Origin: Promicromonospora panici
GTDB lineage: Bacteria; Actinomycetota; Actinomycetes; Actinomycetales; Cellulomonadaceae
NCBI RefSeq assembly: GCF_900608595.1
Contig: NZ_UWYY01000008.1
Coordinates: 124,001 to 188,000, forward strand
Reading direction: 5' to 3'
DNA length: 64,000 nucleotides
Part shown: positions 8,239 to 18,400 of the stretch, piece by piece
Numbering within the stretch: position 1 is the stretch's first letter
How the letters are laid out: each line of letters begins with the position of its first letter
Position numbers and translations under genes: made by a program
Notes under the pieces: generated by a model
What the model saw: only the letters and a program-made list of their open reading frames with translations
Told to the model about the DNA's origin: nothing
The model's database searches: none

Positions 8239-9051
8239 TCACTCACGCGGCAGCGTGTCCTCGTCCGCCGCGAACCCACCCCGCGGACCGGTGCTCGACC
8301 CCGCCGTCTCCTGCGCCACCCCTGTCGCATCCACCACGATCACGGTGATGTTGTCCCGGCCCCCCGCCGCGATGGCCGCCTCGACCAGTCGCCCCGCGGC
8401 CACCTGCGGGTCGGGATGGCCCAGCATGATCTCGGTGATCTGCGCGTCGGTGAGCTCGCCCGTCAGCCCGTCCGAACAGACCAGGATCCGGTCGTGCGCA
8501 CCGATCGGGATGTACCGGAAGTCGGCCCGCGCCTCGTCCCGCCCGCCCAGCGCCCTCGTGATCACGTGCCGGCGCGGGTGGTTCCGCGCTTCCTCGGCGG
8601 TCAGCGTACCGGCGTCGACCATCTCCTGGACCTCGGAGTGGTCCACGCTCACCTGGTCCAGCACGCCCCTGGACAGCAGATAGGTGCGGGAGTCGCCCAC
8701 GTTCACGAACAGCCAGTACGGCATGTCGTCGAGGTAGGCGACCACGGCACCGGTCAGCGTCGTGCCGGCACCACGGCCCAGGCCGGCGGTGTCGATGGCC
8801 CGGACCCGCTCCTGCGCGGTCTCCAGCAGCGCCTCCACGTGGTGCGGCTCCACCCGCTCGATGTCCGAGAGCCCGCGCAGCGCGTCCAGCGCAGTGGCGC
8901 TCGCCACCTCCCCTGCCGCGTGCCCGCCCATGCCGTCGGCCACGAAGAACGCCCCGCCACCGGCGAAGTAACCGTCCTCGTTGAGCTGGCGGCGCAGGCC
9001 ACGGTCGGAGGCGGCCCCCCAGGCGAGCGTCAGCGCCTCTTGATCCGTCAT
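8239..9051 (-). CDS. PP2C-family Ser/Thr protein phosphatase
   Basis: This 270-residue protein consists of a single PP2C catalytic domain. Metal-binding motifs are present: RQLNEDGYF and VADGMGGHAAGE near the N-terminus, FVNVGDSRTYLL in the middle, LVCSDGLTGELTD, and GGRDNITVIVV near the end. A short disordered tail follows. No membrane segment is seen, so it is cytoplasmic. It should reverse Ser/Thr phosphorylation, and its partner FHA protein is encoded immediately upstream (ATGA overlap). No Ser/Thr kinase gene lies in the window, so the opposing kinase must be elsewhere. Confidence 0.93.
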   Translation of the reverse strand: MTDQEALTLAWGAASDRGLRRQLNEDGYFAGGGAFFVADGMGGHAAGEVASATALDALRGLSDIERVEPHHVEALLETAQERVRAIDTAGLGRGAGTTLTGAVVAYLDDMPYWLFVNVGDSRTYLLSRGVLDQVSVDHSEVQEMVDAGTLTAEEARNHPRRHVITRALGGRDEARADFRYIPIGAHDRILVCSDGLTGELTDAQITEIMLGHPDPQVAAGRLVEAAIAAGGRDNITVIVVDATGVAQETAGSSTGPRGGFAADEDTLPRE

Positions 9052-10568
9052 GCCGCCGCCTGCGGGTGCACGACGACGCGGCGGTCGCCCACGTGGATCG
9101 TCGAACCCACCGGCACGCGCACCCGGGCGCCCGGCTCCGCCACGCGCGGCGGCAGGCCCGGCGCCGAGACGACCGTGCCGTTCGTGGAGCCGCGGTCCGT
9201 GAGCCACAGACCGGCGGTGTCCACGCCGAGCTCGGCATGCGTCTTGGACACCGACCGGGTCGGGTCCTCCACCTTGATCAGGATCCAGCCGGAGCCGTCG
9301 GGCGCCTGCGGGTTGCGGCCGACCAGCGCCTTGGTGTCGACGACGAACCGCTCGCCGCTCTCCACCTCCAGGACGACGGTCGTCACTGCCGCCGGCGTCA
9401 TGGGGCGGCTCATGTGGGTCCGCGTCATGTCGATCGGGGCCGAGTCGCGCTGCTCGGGCTCCGGCTGCCGCACGTGCTGCACCGGCTGCTGCAGCTGCCG
9501 GGCGGGAGTCGGCTCGACGGGCGCCACGGGCGGCGGCGTCGGACGCACGGGCTGCTGCACCGGCTGCTGCTGTACGGGCTGCTGCACCGGCTGGCCCGGG
9601 TGCGGCGTCCCGCCGGAGCCCGGATGGGGCCTGCGGACCGTCGCCGGCTCCTCCTGCGCGGGCAGCGCACCCGCGCCGCCCGGTGCCTGTCCGGGGATAC
9701 CCGTGATGACGCCGCCGGCGCCCGCACCAGCCGAGGAGTCCGGGAACGCCCACGGGTCCGCGCCCTGGGCGGGCGTGACGGGCTGGGCCTGGTGCGCCGT
9801 CGGCTGGGCGGCGGCCTGGCCGCCGTTCGCCGCACCGGTCCACACCTGGGAGGTGCCGGCCGGCGCCTTCGCACCCGCGCCCGTGGTCGAGCTCGTCGCC
9901 GGGCTCGGGGCGACGCCCGACGGCGCAGCCGCGACGTCGGACGCCATCAGGACCACCGCGCGGGCGGCCTTGTCGTGCCAGCCCTGCCGCTTGCCGCCGC
10001 CGTCGAACGCCGGGGACACCAGCACCAGGATCTGCCCGACCAGGCAGACGACGGAGCCGAGCCCCACGAGGAGCCAGCGCACGAACGCGCGGCCGAACCC
10101 GATCGGGCCGTGCCCCGCCGCGTCGACCGTGCGGATCTTGCAGACGAGGTTGCCGACCGTCTTTCCGGTCTTGCCCTCCCAGGCGGAGACGCCCAGCCAG
10201 TAGCCCAGCATCAGCACGCCGCTGATCAGCTGCGGCACGAGCATCGACGACGCGATGACGTCCGGCGTCATGAGCAGCGCGCTGGTGCCACCGGCGCTGG
10301 CCAGCCCGATCATCATGATGATCCAGGCCACGACGCCGACCACCGCGCCGTCGACGAGCGCGGCGAGGAACCGGCGCCCGGTACCGGCGTACGCGACCGG
10401 CACCGGCTGCACCGCCGAGACACCTACCCGTGTGTGCGAGAGCGACTCGGGCACCGTGGTCCCCACGTCACCTGTCTGGGCGCGCGGGAACGGGCGTCCG
10501 CACACGCCGCAGTACGGCACGCTCCCATCCTGTGTAGAACCACATCCAGCACAGACCACGTCCGTCAT
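9048..10568 (-). CDS. Zinc-ribbon / RDD membrane / FHA domain protein
   Basis: This 506-residue protein has three parts. An N-terminal zinc ribbon has Cys6, Cys9, Cys20 and Cys23. An RDD membrane domain spans about 60-205 (GRRFLAALVDGAVVGVVAWI, several hydrophobic segments). After a long Pro/Gln/Ala linker comes an FHA domain (VGRNPQ, SVSKTHAEL, DRGSTNGT) at about 410-500, which binds phosphothreonine peptides. It is coupled by ATGA to the transglutaminase gene before it and to PP2C after it. It probably acts as a membrane-tethered phosphopeptide adaptor for the surface module. Confidence 0.9.
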   Translation of the reverse strand: MTDVVCAGCGSTQDGSVPYCGVCGRPFPRAQTGDVGTTVPESLSHTRVGVSAVQPVPVAYAGTGRRFLAALVDGAVVGVVAWIIMMIGLASAGGTSALLMTPDVIASSMLVPQLISGVLMLGYWLGVSAWEGKTGKTVGNLVCKIRTVDAAGHGPIGFGRAFVRWLLVGLGSVVCLVGQILVLVSPAFDGGGKRQGWHDKAARAVVLMASDVAAAPSGVAPSPATSSTTGAGAKAPAGTSQVWTGAANGGQAAAQPTAHQAQPVTPAQGADPWAFPDSSAGAGAGGVITGIPGQAPGGAGALPAQEEPATVRRPHPGSGGTPHPGQPVQQPVQQQPVQQPVRPTPPPVAPVEPTPARQLQQPVQHVRQPEPEQRDSAPIDMTRTHMSRPMTPAAVTTVVLEVESGERFVVDTKALVGRNPQAPDGSGWILIKVEDPTRSVSKTHAELGVDTAGLWLTDRGSTNGTVVSAPGLPPRVAEPGARVRVPVGSTIHVGDRRVVVHPQAAA

Positions 10569-13039
10569 CGACTCTCCTTCGTCCGACGGGACCCGAGTCC
10601 CCCGAGTGCCGCGAGGATCCCGCGGCGACCACCGATTCGTGCCCAGACGGAGCGGAGCGACAACGCTGCCCGCACCCTCCGTCGCGTGCTCACGGTGGAG
10701 CGTAGCCCGCCGACCAGCTCGTCCACCTCCATCCAGTAGGCCTCGACGTCGGCCTGGGTGGGTTCTCCCCGACCGAACACGGTCGCGTCGGCGCGGTGCG
10801 CGAGCATGAGCGTCGACGGGACCTGGTGCACGCCGGCGATGACCCCGGCGCTCTCGCGCCTGGTCGACCCGCGCGGCACCGTGGTGCCGAGGTCCGTCAC
10901 GACGTCGACGACCTCGTGCCAGCCGCCGCTGATCCGGTCCGCGAGCTGGTCAGCACTGCGCCGCAGCGCCCGGCGCCGGGCCTTGTAGGCCAGGATCGCC
11001 ACGATCGGACCGGCGATCAGCAGCAGCGGGATGCCCACCGCCAGCAGGATCACGCCGAGCAGGCCCCAGTCGAAGAGGTCGTTCTCCGCGTCGTCCTTCT
11101 CGTCGTCCTCGACGCTGCCGGCCTTCGCCTTGTCCGGCTCCTCCGGCGGCTCTGGGTCCTGCAGCACCGGCGGCTTCGGCACCTGTTCGCTCTTCGGCTC
11201 TGGCTGGATCTGCGGCTTCTCCTCCGGGACGGCTTCGACCGGCACCCAGCCGTAGCCCTCGAAGGGCACCTCGATCCAGGCGTGCACGTCGCTGCCGAGC
11301 ACCGTCCAGGGCTCGCCCTCCTCGTACGTGCTGTCCTTGTCCGGGTAGAAGCCCATGACGACGCGGGCGGGGATGCCCGACTGCCGCGCCATGAGGGCGA
11401 GCGCGACGGCGAACTGCTCGTCGTCGCCGATCATCTCCTCCTGCTCGACGAGCGTGTCGATGCGCTCCGCGGAGTGACCGGGGCGGGACGGCGGCTGGCC
11501 GTCGAGCCCGCTGGACAGGTGGCCGTCCGCGATCAGCAGGTCCCGGATCTGGAACAGCTTCGTTGCGGGGTCGGTCTCCTCGCCGGTGAACTGCGCTGCC
11601 TTGGCCGCCAGGCCCGGCGGCAGCGCGCTCGGCTCGGTCTCCGGCAGGTCGGCCGGGAGGATCGTCCCCTTCTTCAGGGTGTCCTCGTCCGGCTCCGGGG
11701 CCACCAGCGTCTGCAGCGTGTACGTGTCACCCGGCTTGATGCCCGCCGTGGTGATGGCGGTGCTGGTAGTCGAGTTGTAGTACGTGCCGTCCGTCTGGGC
11801 CTCGGCGTTCGGGCCGGACCACTGCACGCCGGTGAGGTTGCCGATCTCCGGGACCCAGACGCCGTTGTAACCCGTCACGCTGACCTCGATCGGCGTCGGG
11901 GTGCCCTTCTGAGCCGTCGCGATCTCCTCGCCGGCGCGCGTGTAGAAGCCGGTGTCGCCGCCGTCGCCGGACGCGTCGAAGACGACGCCGTCGTACCGGT
12001 CGAGCGTAGCGAGCCGGATCCGGCTGCCCTCGGGCAGCTCGCTGACCGTGAACAGCTCGTCCTCACGGGCGTCCTTGGCGTAGTGCCGGAACGCCACGAG
12101 CGGGCTCGTGAACTGGTGGACGTCGAACGGCGGCACGATGGTCTCGCGCAGGACGGTACGCGGCTGGTCCGGCATCAGGATCGGCGCGGTGAAGCCGGCG
12201 GCGAGGGCCGCGACGCCCAGGATCGTGGCGCCCGTGCGGACCCGGTACCAGCGCAGGCGCCGCGTGGCCTCCCGGCTGGACTCGGTGCTGATCGAGTGCG
12301 TGCCGACGCGCGCCTCCATGACGCGCACGGCGCCCCAGAGGAGCGCGACTATGGCGACCACGAGACCCTGCACCACCGGCATCGCGGCGTCGAGGGTACC
12401 CAGGAGGATCACGCCGACCAGGCCGGCGACGACCGGCACCACGGCCCACACGGCGTGCTTCGCACGCCAGGAGATGGTGCCCGAGATCAGTGCTGTGAGC
12501 AGCATGAGCAGGTACGGGACCACGGCGATGTCGGGGAACGACCGCATGGGCGGCACGGTGGTGACGAACTGCTTCCAGCCCTCCACCGAACCGAGCAGCA
12601 GCTCGCGCAGCGTGTCCAGGGTGGGCACCACACCGGCGATCGTCGTGTGCGGCAGCGCGAGCGCGCCGCCGAAGAGGAGGTAGCCCAGCACGGCGAGCGC
12701 GGTCACGGTCACGGCCGGGAACCGGCGCCAGGCGCCCACCCAGGCCACGAGAAGGCCGACGACGGCGCCGCCGACCGTCGGCACCACGTACCCGAGGGAG
12801 CCCCAGACGGGCCCGAAGCCGATGGCGACGGCGCCGAGCATCACGCCCAGCGCCGCGACGTCGACCAGGGCGAACCAGGTCAGCGCCCGTGGGCGCTCCG
12901 CCTCCTTGCGGCGCGTGGTCCCCCGGCCCGTACCGGTCCGGTACCCGGTGCCCGTACCGCGCGTGCGGGACGAGGGCCGGCCCGAACCGGATCCGCCCGC
13001 CCCGAGCGGGACGTTCCCGCGCGTGTTCTCGTCGCTCAT
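10565..13039 (-). CDS. Transglutaminase-fold membrane protein lacking the catalytic Cys
   Basis: This 824-residue protein has a basic Gly/Ser/Arg-rich cytoplasmic start, five or six N-terminal membrane helices (about 53-290), an extracellular region with a transglutaminase core, a further helix at about 658-685 and a cytoplasmic tail. Where active members have a Cys, this protein reads IGDDEQFAVALALMARQ (538-544 for GDDEQFA). The His is present in SDVHAW (about 587), but the expected Asp of the GW-x-x-x-D segment is Glu (GWVPVEAVP). It may therefore be a non-catalytic scaffold. It follows DUF58 with an ATGA overlap, the usual MoxR-DUF58-transglutaminase order. Confidence 0.88.
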   Translation of the reverse strand: MSDENTRGNVPLGAGGSGSGRPSSRTRGTGTGYRTGTGRGTTRRKEAERPRALTWFALVDVAALGVMLGAVAIGFGPVWGSLGYVVPTVGGAVVGLLVAWVGAWRRFPAVTVTALAVLGYLLFGGALALPHTTIAGVVPTLDTLRELLLGSVEGWKQFVTTVPPMRSFPDIAVVPYLLMLLTALISGTISWRAKHAVWAVVPVVAGLVGVILLGTLDAAMPVVQGLVVAIVALLWGAVRVMEARVGTHSISTESSREATRRLRWYRVRTGATILGVAALAAGFTAPILMPDQPRTVLRETIVPPFDVHQFTSPLVAFRHYAKDAREDELFTVSELPEGSRIRLATLDRYDGVVFDASGDGGDTGFYTRAGEEIATAQKGTPTPIEVSVTGYNGVWVPEIGNLTGVQWSGPNAEAQTDGTYYNSTTSTAITTAGIKPGDTYTLQTLVAPEPDEDTLKKGTILPADLPETEPSALPPGLAAKAAQFTGEETDPATKLFQIRDLLIADGHLSSGLDGQPPSRPGHSAERIDTLVEQEEMIGDDEQFAVALALMARQSGIPARVVMGFYPDKDSTYEEGEPWTVLGSDVHAWIEVPFEGYGWVPVEAVPEEKPQIQPEPKSEQVPKPPVLQDPEPPEEPDKAKAGSVEDDEKDDAENDLFDWGLLGVILLAVGIPLLLIAGPIVAILAYKARRRALRRSADQLADRISGGWHEVVDVVTDLGTTVPRGSTRRESAGVIAGVHQVPSTLMLAHRADATVFGRGEPTQADVEAYWMEVDELVGGLRSTVSTRRRVRAALSLRSVWARIGGRRGILAALGGLGSRRTKESR

Positions 13040-14379
13040 CCGTCGCTCATCTTCTTCAGCGCAAGGGGCAGGTCTGCGAGACGGCCCAGGGTGAGCACGC
13101 CCAGCTCAGCGATGGCGTGCCGGCCGAGGGACGCGCCGGGCACGCACTGGATGGCCATGACCTGCACCCCGGCGGGGACGCGGGCCGACGCCGAGCGCAG
13201 CTCGGTGGGCGTGACGCGGCTGCCGATGACGAACGCGATCACCGAGAAGTCCGCCGCGGCCATGGCGGCCGACCGCGCCAGGTCCACCAGCTTGGACTTG
13301 CGGGACTCGAGCTCGATGCGGGACAGGTCGTCCATGAGGCGGGTGCGGTGGTCGCCGCGCAGCGTGGCCTCGTTGACGAGCACGGTGACGCCGCGGTCCT
13401 CCTTGATGGCCTGCAGGCCCAGGGAACCGCACACGCTCACGGCGAGCTCGAACTCCTCCTCGTTCGCGTAGTCCTCGGCGCGCGTGGAAAGCAGCACCGC
13501 GAGGTGCGAACGCCGGGTCTCCTCGAACTGGCGCACCATGAGCTGCCCGGTGCGCGCCGTCGTCTTCCAGTGGATGTGCCGCCGGTCGTCGCCGGGCACG
13601 TAGTCACGCAGGGCGTGGAAGTTCACGTCCGAGTTGGTGATGTCGTTGGTGACACGGCCCTCGAGGTCCTTGAGGAAACCGGTCGAGGAGCCCGTGAGGT
13701 TCTTGACGCGCGGGTGCACGAAGACCTCCTGCTCGTTCGTCCACGTCATCTCGCGGCGGAGCAGACCCAGCGGGTCGGCGCGCACGGACTTCACCGGGCC
13801 GACGGTGATCACGCTGCGGCGGCGCGTCGGGATGGTGAAGATCTCCTCGTGCGAGCCGCCGCCGGGCAGGCGCGGCACCGGGAACGCGGCGGTGCCGGTA
13901 CCCACGGGAAGCTCCATGACCGACGGGAGCAGCGCACGGCTCGACGCGTTGCGCACGTCGAGCCGCCCGACGGCGCGGTCGCCGACCGTCACGCGAGCCT
14001 GCGCCAGATCCAGCACCACGTCGTACTTGAACCGGCCGAGCACGAAAACGATCGCGCACGCAAGCGTCACGGAGAGCACGATCGCGGCGACCAGCACCTC
14101 GAGCCAGCCGAGCATCAGGCCGGCCACCCAGGCGCCGGCGGCCATGAGCGTCACCGCTATGCCGAACGTGCTGAACGTGCGGCGCACGGGTGCCAGAACG
14201 CGACCGACCGCCGCCACCCGCGAACGGGTGGCGGCGGCGAGGGTCACCCAGCCACGCTGGCCGCGCAGCACCTGCGCGCGGCCTGCGGCCACGGCTCCGC
14301 CGAGGCCGCCGGCCTTCTCCTGCCGTTTCCCGTACGCGGCAGGTGACAGCCGGCCGGACGAGACACCCGTCGCGGTCAT
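13036..14379 (-). CDS. DUF58 family protein
   Basis: This 447-residue protein has two adjacent hydrophobic segments (about 65-110) and the DUF58 signature region GDDRRHIHWKTTARTGQLMV, followed by a vWA-like fold. DUF58 proteins are encoded next to MoxR ATPases and are thought to be their clients or adaptors in envelope-protein assembly. The exact activity is not established. The start overlaps the moxR stop and its own stop overlaps the transglutaminase start, both as ATGA. Confidence 0.9.
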   Translation of the reverse strand: MTATGVSSGRLSPAAYGKRQEKAGGLGGAVAAGRAQVLRGQRGWVTLAAATRSRVAAVGRVLAPVRRTFSTFGIAVTLMAAGAWVAGLMLGWLEVLVAAIVLSVTLACAIVFVLGRFKYDVVLDLAQARVTVGDRAVGRLDVRNASSRALLPSVMELPVGTGTAAFPVPRLPGGGSHEEIFTIPTRRRSVITVGPVKSVRADPLGLLRREMTWTNEQEVFVHPRVKNLTGSSTGFLKDLEGRVTNDITNSDVNFHALRDYVPGDDRRHIHWKTTARTGQLMVRQFEETRRSHLAVLLSTRAEDYANEEEFELAVSVCGSLGLQAIKEDRGVTVLVNEATLRGDHRTRLMDDLSRIELESRKSKLVDLARSAAMAAADFSVIAFVIGSRVTPTELRSASARVPAGVQVMAIQCVPGASLGRHAIAELGVLTLGRLADLPLALKKMSDG

Positions 14380-15350
14380 GCCGAGGCCCGCTCCTGCGGC
14401 GCCGCGACGTCCGCCATGATCCGGGCGAGGATGACGTCGGGGCGGGAGCCCGCGAACTCGGCCTCCGGGTCCAGCACGAAGCGGTGGCCCCAGACCGGCT
14501 GGGCCAGCTCCTTGATGTCGTCGGGCAGCACGTAGTTGCGGCCGTGCGCCGCGGCCCACACCTTGGCGCAGCGCACCAGGGCCAGCGCGCCACGGACCGA
14601 CACCCCGACGCGCACCTCGGCCGCGTTGCGCGTCTCCTCGCTGAGCCGGCTGACGTACTCGAGCACCGCGGTGTCGGTGTGCACGGTCATCGCGACGTCG
14701 GCCATCTCCGTGACGGCCTTCGTGGTGATGATCGGCTGCAGCGACTTGCTGCGGTCCTTCACGGAGGCGCCGGACAGGATCTCCACCGTGGACGCGTGGT
14801 CCGGGTAGCCCACCGACGTCTTCATGAGGAAGCGGTCGAGCTGGGCCTCGGGCAGGCGGTAGGTACCGGCCTGCTCGATCGGGTTCTGGGTGGCGAGCAC
14901 CATGAACGGGCGGCCGGTCTCGTGCGCGATGCCATCGACCGTGACCCGCCCCTCCTCCATGACCTCCAGCAGCGCGGACTGGGTCTTCGGCGAGGCACGG
15001 TTGATCTCGTCCGCCAGCACGATCGAGTTGAAGATCGGGCCGGGGTGGAAGTCGAACCTGCCGGTGTTCTGGTCGTAGATGGTCACACCGGTGACGTCGG
15101 ACGGCAGCAGGTCCGGCGTGAACTGGATGCGGTTGTGCGTGCCCTGGACCGACGCCGCGATGGACCGGGCGAGCATCGTCTTGCCGGTGCCGGGGGCGTC
15201 CTCCAGCAACAGGTGGCCCTCGGCAAGCATGCAGGTGAGCGCCAGACGCACTACCGGGGCCTTGCCCAGGACCGCCTGGCCGACGTTACCGACGAGCCGG
15301 TCGAAGGTCTGGGCGAACCAGGCCGCCTGCTCGGGGGTCATCGTGGTCAT
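14376..15350 (-). CDS. MoxR-family AAA+ ATPase
   Basis: This 324-residue protein begins at MTTMTPEQAAWF. An upstream in-frame ATG at 15413 exists, but AGGGA sits about eight bases before the chosen ATG and the alignment to family members starts there. Walker A is EDAPGTGKTMLA, Walker B is IVLADEINRASPKTQ, with sensor residues in ATQNPIEQAGTY. MoxR ATPases act as chaperones in assembly of surface or metal-dependent complexes. It lies between the giant surface protein and DUF58, so it is probably the assembly motor of this module. Confidence 0.93.
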   Translation of the reverse strand: MTTMTPEQAAWFAQTFDRLVGNVGQAVLGKAPVVRLALTCMLAEGHLLLEDAPGTGKTMLARSIAASVQGTHNRIQFTPDLLPSDVTGVTIYDQNTGRFDFHPGPIFNSIVLADEINRASPKTQSALLEVMEEGRVTVDGIAHETGRPFMVLATQNPIEQAGTYRLPEAQLDRFLMKTSVGYPDHASTVEILSGASVKDRSKSLQPIITTKAVTEMADVAMTVHTDTAVLEYVSRLSEETRNAAEVRVGVSVRGALALVRCAKVWAAAHGRNYVLPDDIKELAQPVWGHRFVLDPEAEFAGSRPDVILARIMADVAAPQERASA

Positions 15351-15420
15351 CTCGTGTTCCCTACTGCTCGTTACAGCTCGTTCGGTCTGTGGGTGAAATT
15401 GTGTGTCGATCATGGCGGGT

Positions 15421-15446
15421 CCGGCCGCCGCCTGCGCGGCGGCCGG
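15421..15446 (-). other. Strong GC hairpin between surface-protein gene and moxR
   Basis: CCGGCCGCCGC and its exact complement form an 11-bp stem with a 4-base loop in the 108-base gap between the surface-protein stop and the moxR start. There is no T-run after it, so it is more likely a processing, attenuation or mRNA-stability element than a full terminator. Confidence 0.6.
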
Positions 15447-15458
15447 GCGCGATCGGTT

Positions 15459-18400
15459 CTACCAATTGCGTGCCTCGTACAGCTTGCCGTCGATCCGTAC
15501 GGCGACCTCGGTACCCGGGTAACCGTAGAAGCAGTTGAGCTGGCGGCTGCCGGTGGCTGACCCGAAGTTCACGGTGTAGGCACGGTCAGGCGTCAGGATG
15601 TTGTGCCAGCCGGACTCGTCCGGGTTGGTGCCCGACCAGCACTCGACGCTGTGGTCACCGGTCGAGAAGTCCTGCCAGTTGACAAGGAAGTACGCGCACG
15701 AGGAATGGTCGCAGTCACCGTTGTTGACCGACCCGCCGTGAGTAACCCAGGCCTTCGGATCCGGCCTTGCGTCGGACCTCGCCGAGGCGCACCTGCTGGC
15801 CTCCTGGCCCTCGGAGTCGGTCACCGTCACGCACGCCTCCTTCAGGTCGCTGTAACCCGCGGACGCCGACTGGGTGCCGCTCGCGGCCGTACTGGTGATC
15901 GCGCCGGTCACCCTCACGGTGGTTGGCCGGCCGTTCGTGGCGCGCCCGTCCCACGTGAACGTGACCTGCTGGTTCCCACCGGAGGCGCTGATCGACGGCG
16001 TCGGGGGCGCGCCATACGGAGTGACCGCGTTCGACGAGCTGGACCACTCCGAGCACGTGTACTCGTTGCAGGCTCGCACCTGGAACGTGTACGACGTTCC
16101 GTTGCTCAGACCCGTGTACGTGTACGACGTCGCGTTGCCCGCGCTCTTCGCACCCGCGCCGTTCGCCTGCACCTCGTACCGCGGGCCCGTGCCACGGAAG
16201 GCGTTGATGGCGTTCCACCGCACGTCAGCCTGGCCGCTCGTATTGGACCCGAGGGACGCCGTCGGCCTGCCCGGGGTGTCCGGTGTGCCGTACGGCACCA
16301 CCTCGTTCGAGAACGGGCTCGCGGGCCCGTTGCCGGCCTTGTTCGTAGCTCGGACCCGGAACGTGTACGTCGAGTCGGTCGAGAGATCCTGGACCGTCTC
16401 CTCGGTCTGCGTGGTGTCGATGGCCTTGACGAGCTGACCGTCCGTGTAGACGCCCAGCCAGTACTTGTCGATCGCGTCGCCGTTGTTCGCCGGCGCGTTC
16501 CACTTGACGGTGATCTGTCCGCCGACGGCGGTGTTCACCCGGGTGGCGGTCGGCGCGGCCGGGGCGGACGGCGGAGCGGCCGGGGTCTCCGGCGCCGACG
16601 GGTCGCTCCAGTCCGACGGGTCGGGGGCGGCGTTCTTGGCCTGGACCCGGACCGTGTAGGCCGTACCGTTCTCCAGCCCCGTCCAGACCACCTGGTTGCC
16701 CGTGACACAGGTCTTCTGGGTCACGCTGTCGGCCGGGGCCGGGCTGATCTCCAGGTTCACGCACTCGATGGGCGACCGGTCCGTGTAGGTCCGGTTCTTC
16801 CAGGTCACCGTCAGCTTCTTGTCGCCGAACTTCAGCGTCGGCGGCTCCGGCTTGTCCGGCTTCTCGTCCGGCCGCACCTCGCGGGACGCCGGGGACGGCT
16901 CCGAGTCACCCACCTCGTTCGTCGCGACGACGGTGAACGTGTACTTCACGTTGTTCTGCAGACCGTCGAACGTGCAGGTGGTCGTCGTGCAGTCGTGCTC
17001 CTGGCCGGTGTTGGTCTTCAGGGTGTAGCCCGTGATGTCGGCGCCGTTGTTGTTGGGCTGGTCCCAGCTCAGCACGACGGTCTCGGAGCGCACCTCCTCG
17101 ACCCGCGGGGCGCGGGGCGCCTCAGGCTTGCCGAGGACCGTCATCTTGAGGATGCCGTCGACCTGCCGGTCGGGGTCCTTCGTCACGTCCTGCACCTTGT
17201 AGCGCACGGTCATGACGCCGTTGAAGTCCTCGGACGGGGTCGCCACGATCTCGGTGTCGGTGAACGACACCTCGCCCGAGCCCGTCTCGACCGCGGCGTC
17301 CACCAGGGTCATCGGCTCGCCCGGGAACGGGTTGACGTCGTTGGCGAGCACGGGAACCGTCGCCGCCTCGCCCTGGTGCGCGTCCGGCACCTCATCGGGC
17401 GTGGTCTGGATCAGCGGCCGGGTCGAGCCGACCACCTGGACGGTGAGCTGGCCCTCGACCGGCGGGTTCCGGCCGTCGGACACCTTGAAGGGCAGCAGCG
17501 TGCTGGTCCCCTTCGGGATCGACGGGTCGATCTGCGCCGAGATCGTAGTGCCATCCACCGTGGCGGTGATGCCTTCGCGCGGCTCGACGTCGAAGGTCAG
17601 CGGGTCCTTGTCCGGATCCTTGACGTACCGCGACAGATCGACCGAGGCCGGGTCGCCGGCCGAGACCTCCAGCAGGGCGGAGCCCGTGACCTTGGGCGGC
17701 AGGTTCTTCGAGGGAGCCACGTCGATCGGCAGGGTGAGCACCGAGGTCAGGCCCTCGGCGTCGTCCGGCCCGTCGCCGTCGGTCACCTCGAAGCTGACCG
17801 ACGCCGCGCCCGCGTAGTCCTCCGCGGACGTGTACACGACGGTGTCGTGGTCCTCGACCGAGACCTGGCCCTCCAGGGCCTTGACCGTGTCCTCCATGGT
17901 GATCCGCGGCTCGCGGCCCTCGCGGACCACCACGTAGTCGGCGAGGTCGATGGTGAGCGGGTCGCCGCTGGTCGCCTTGAGTGGCTCCAGACCCGGCTTG
18001 ACGTGCGGCCGGGACTGGTCGCCCGGCACGCGCACGAACGCCTTGGCCTCCAGGCCGTCCATGTCCGTCACGGTGTAGGTGATCACCCGTGCGCTCTCGG
18101 TGAGCTCCACCTCGAGCTGGTTCTCCTCGGTGATCCGCACGCCTTCCAGCGAGGGGTCCGTGGACACCTCCAGGTCGGCGGCCACGCCGTCCGGGTCCAC
18201 GTCGTTGGCCAGCACGTTCACGGTGACGCTGGACGAGCCCTCGACATCGTCCGCCGTCACGACGTCGTCCTCCGCGATGGGGCGGAGCAGTGGCGCGTCC
18301 GGGTCTACGTTCACCGTGATCGCGCCGCTCGCGCGGGCCTTGTACGTGTCCTGGATGCCGTAGTAGAAGGAGTACGCGCCCTTGTCGCCCGGGGCCTTGA

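Noticed and set aside
7639..10203. Plus-strand 854-codon frame
   Set aside because: It is the antisense of PP2C and FHA genes, which have complete catalytic and binding motifs on the minus strand.
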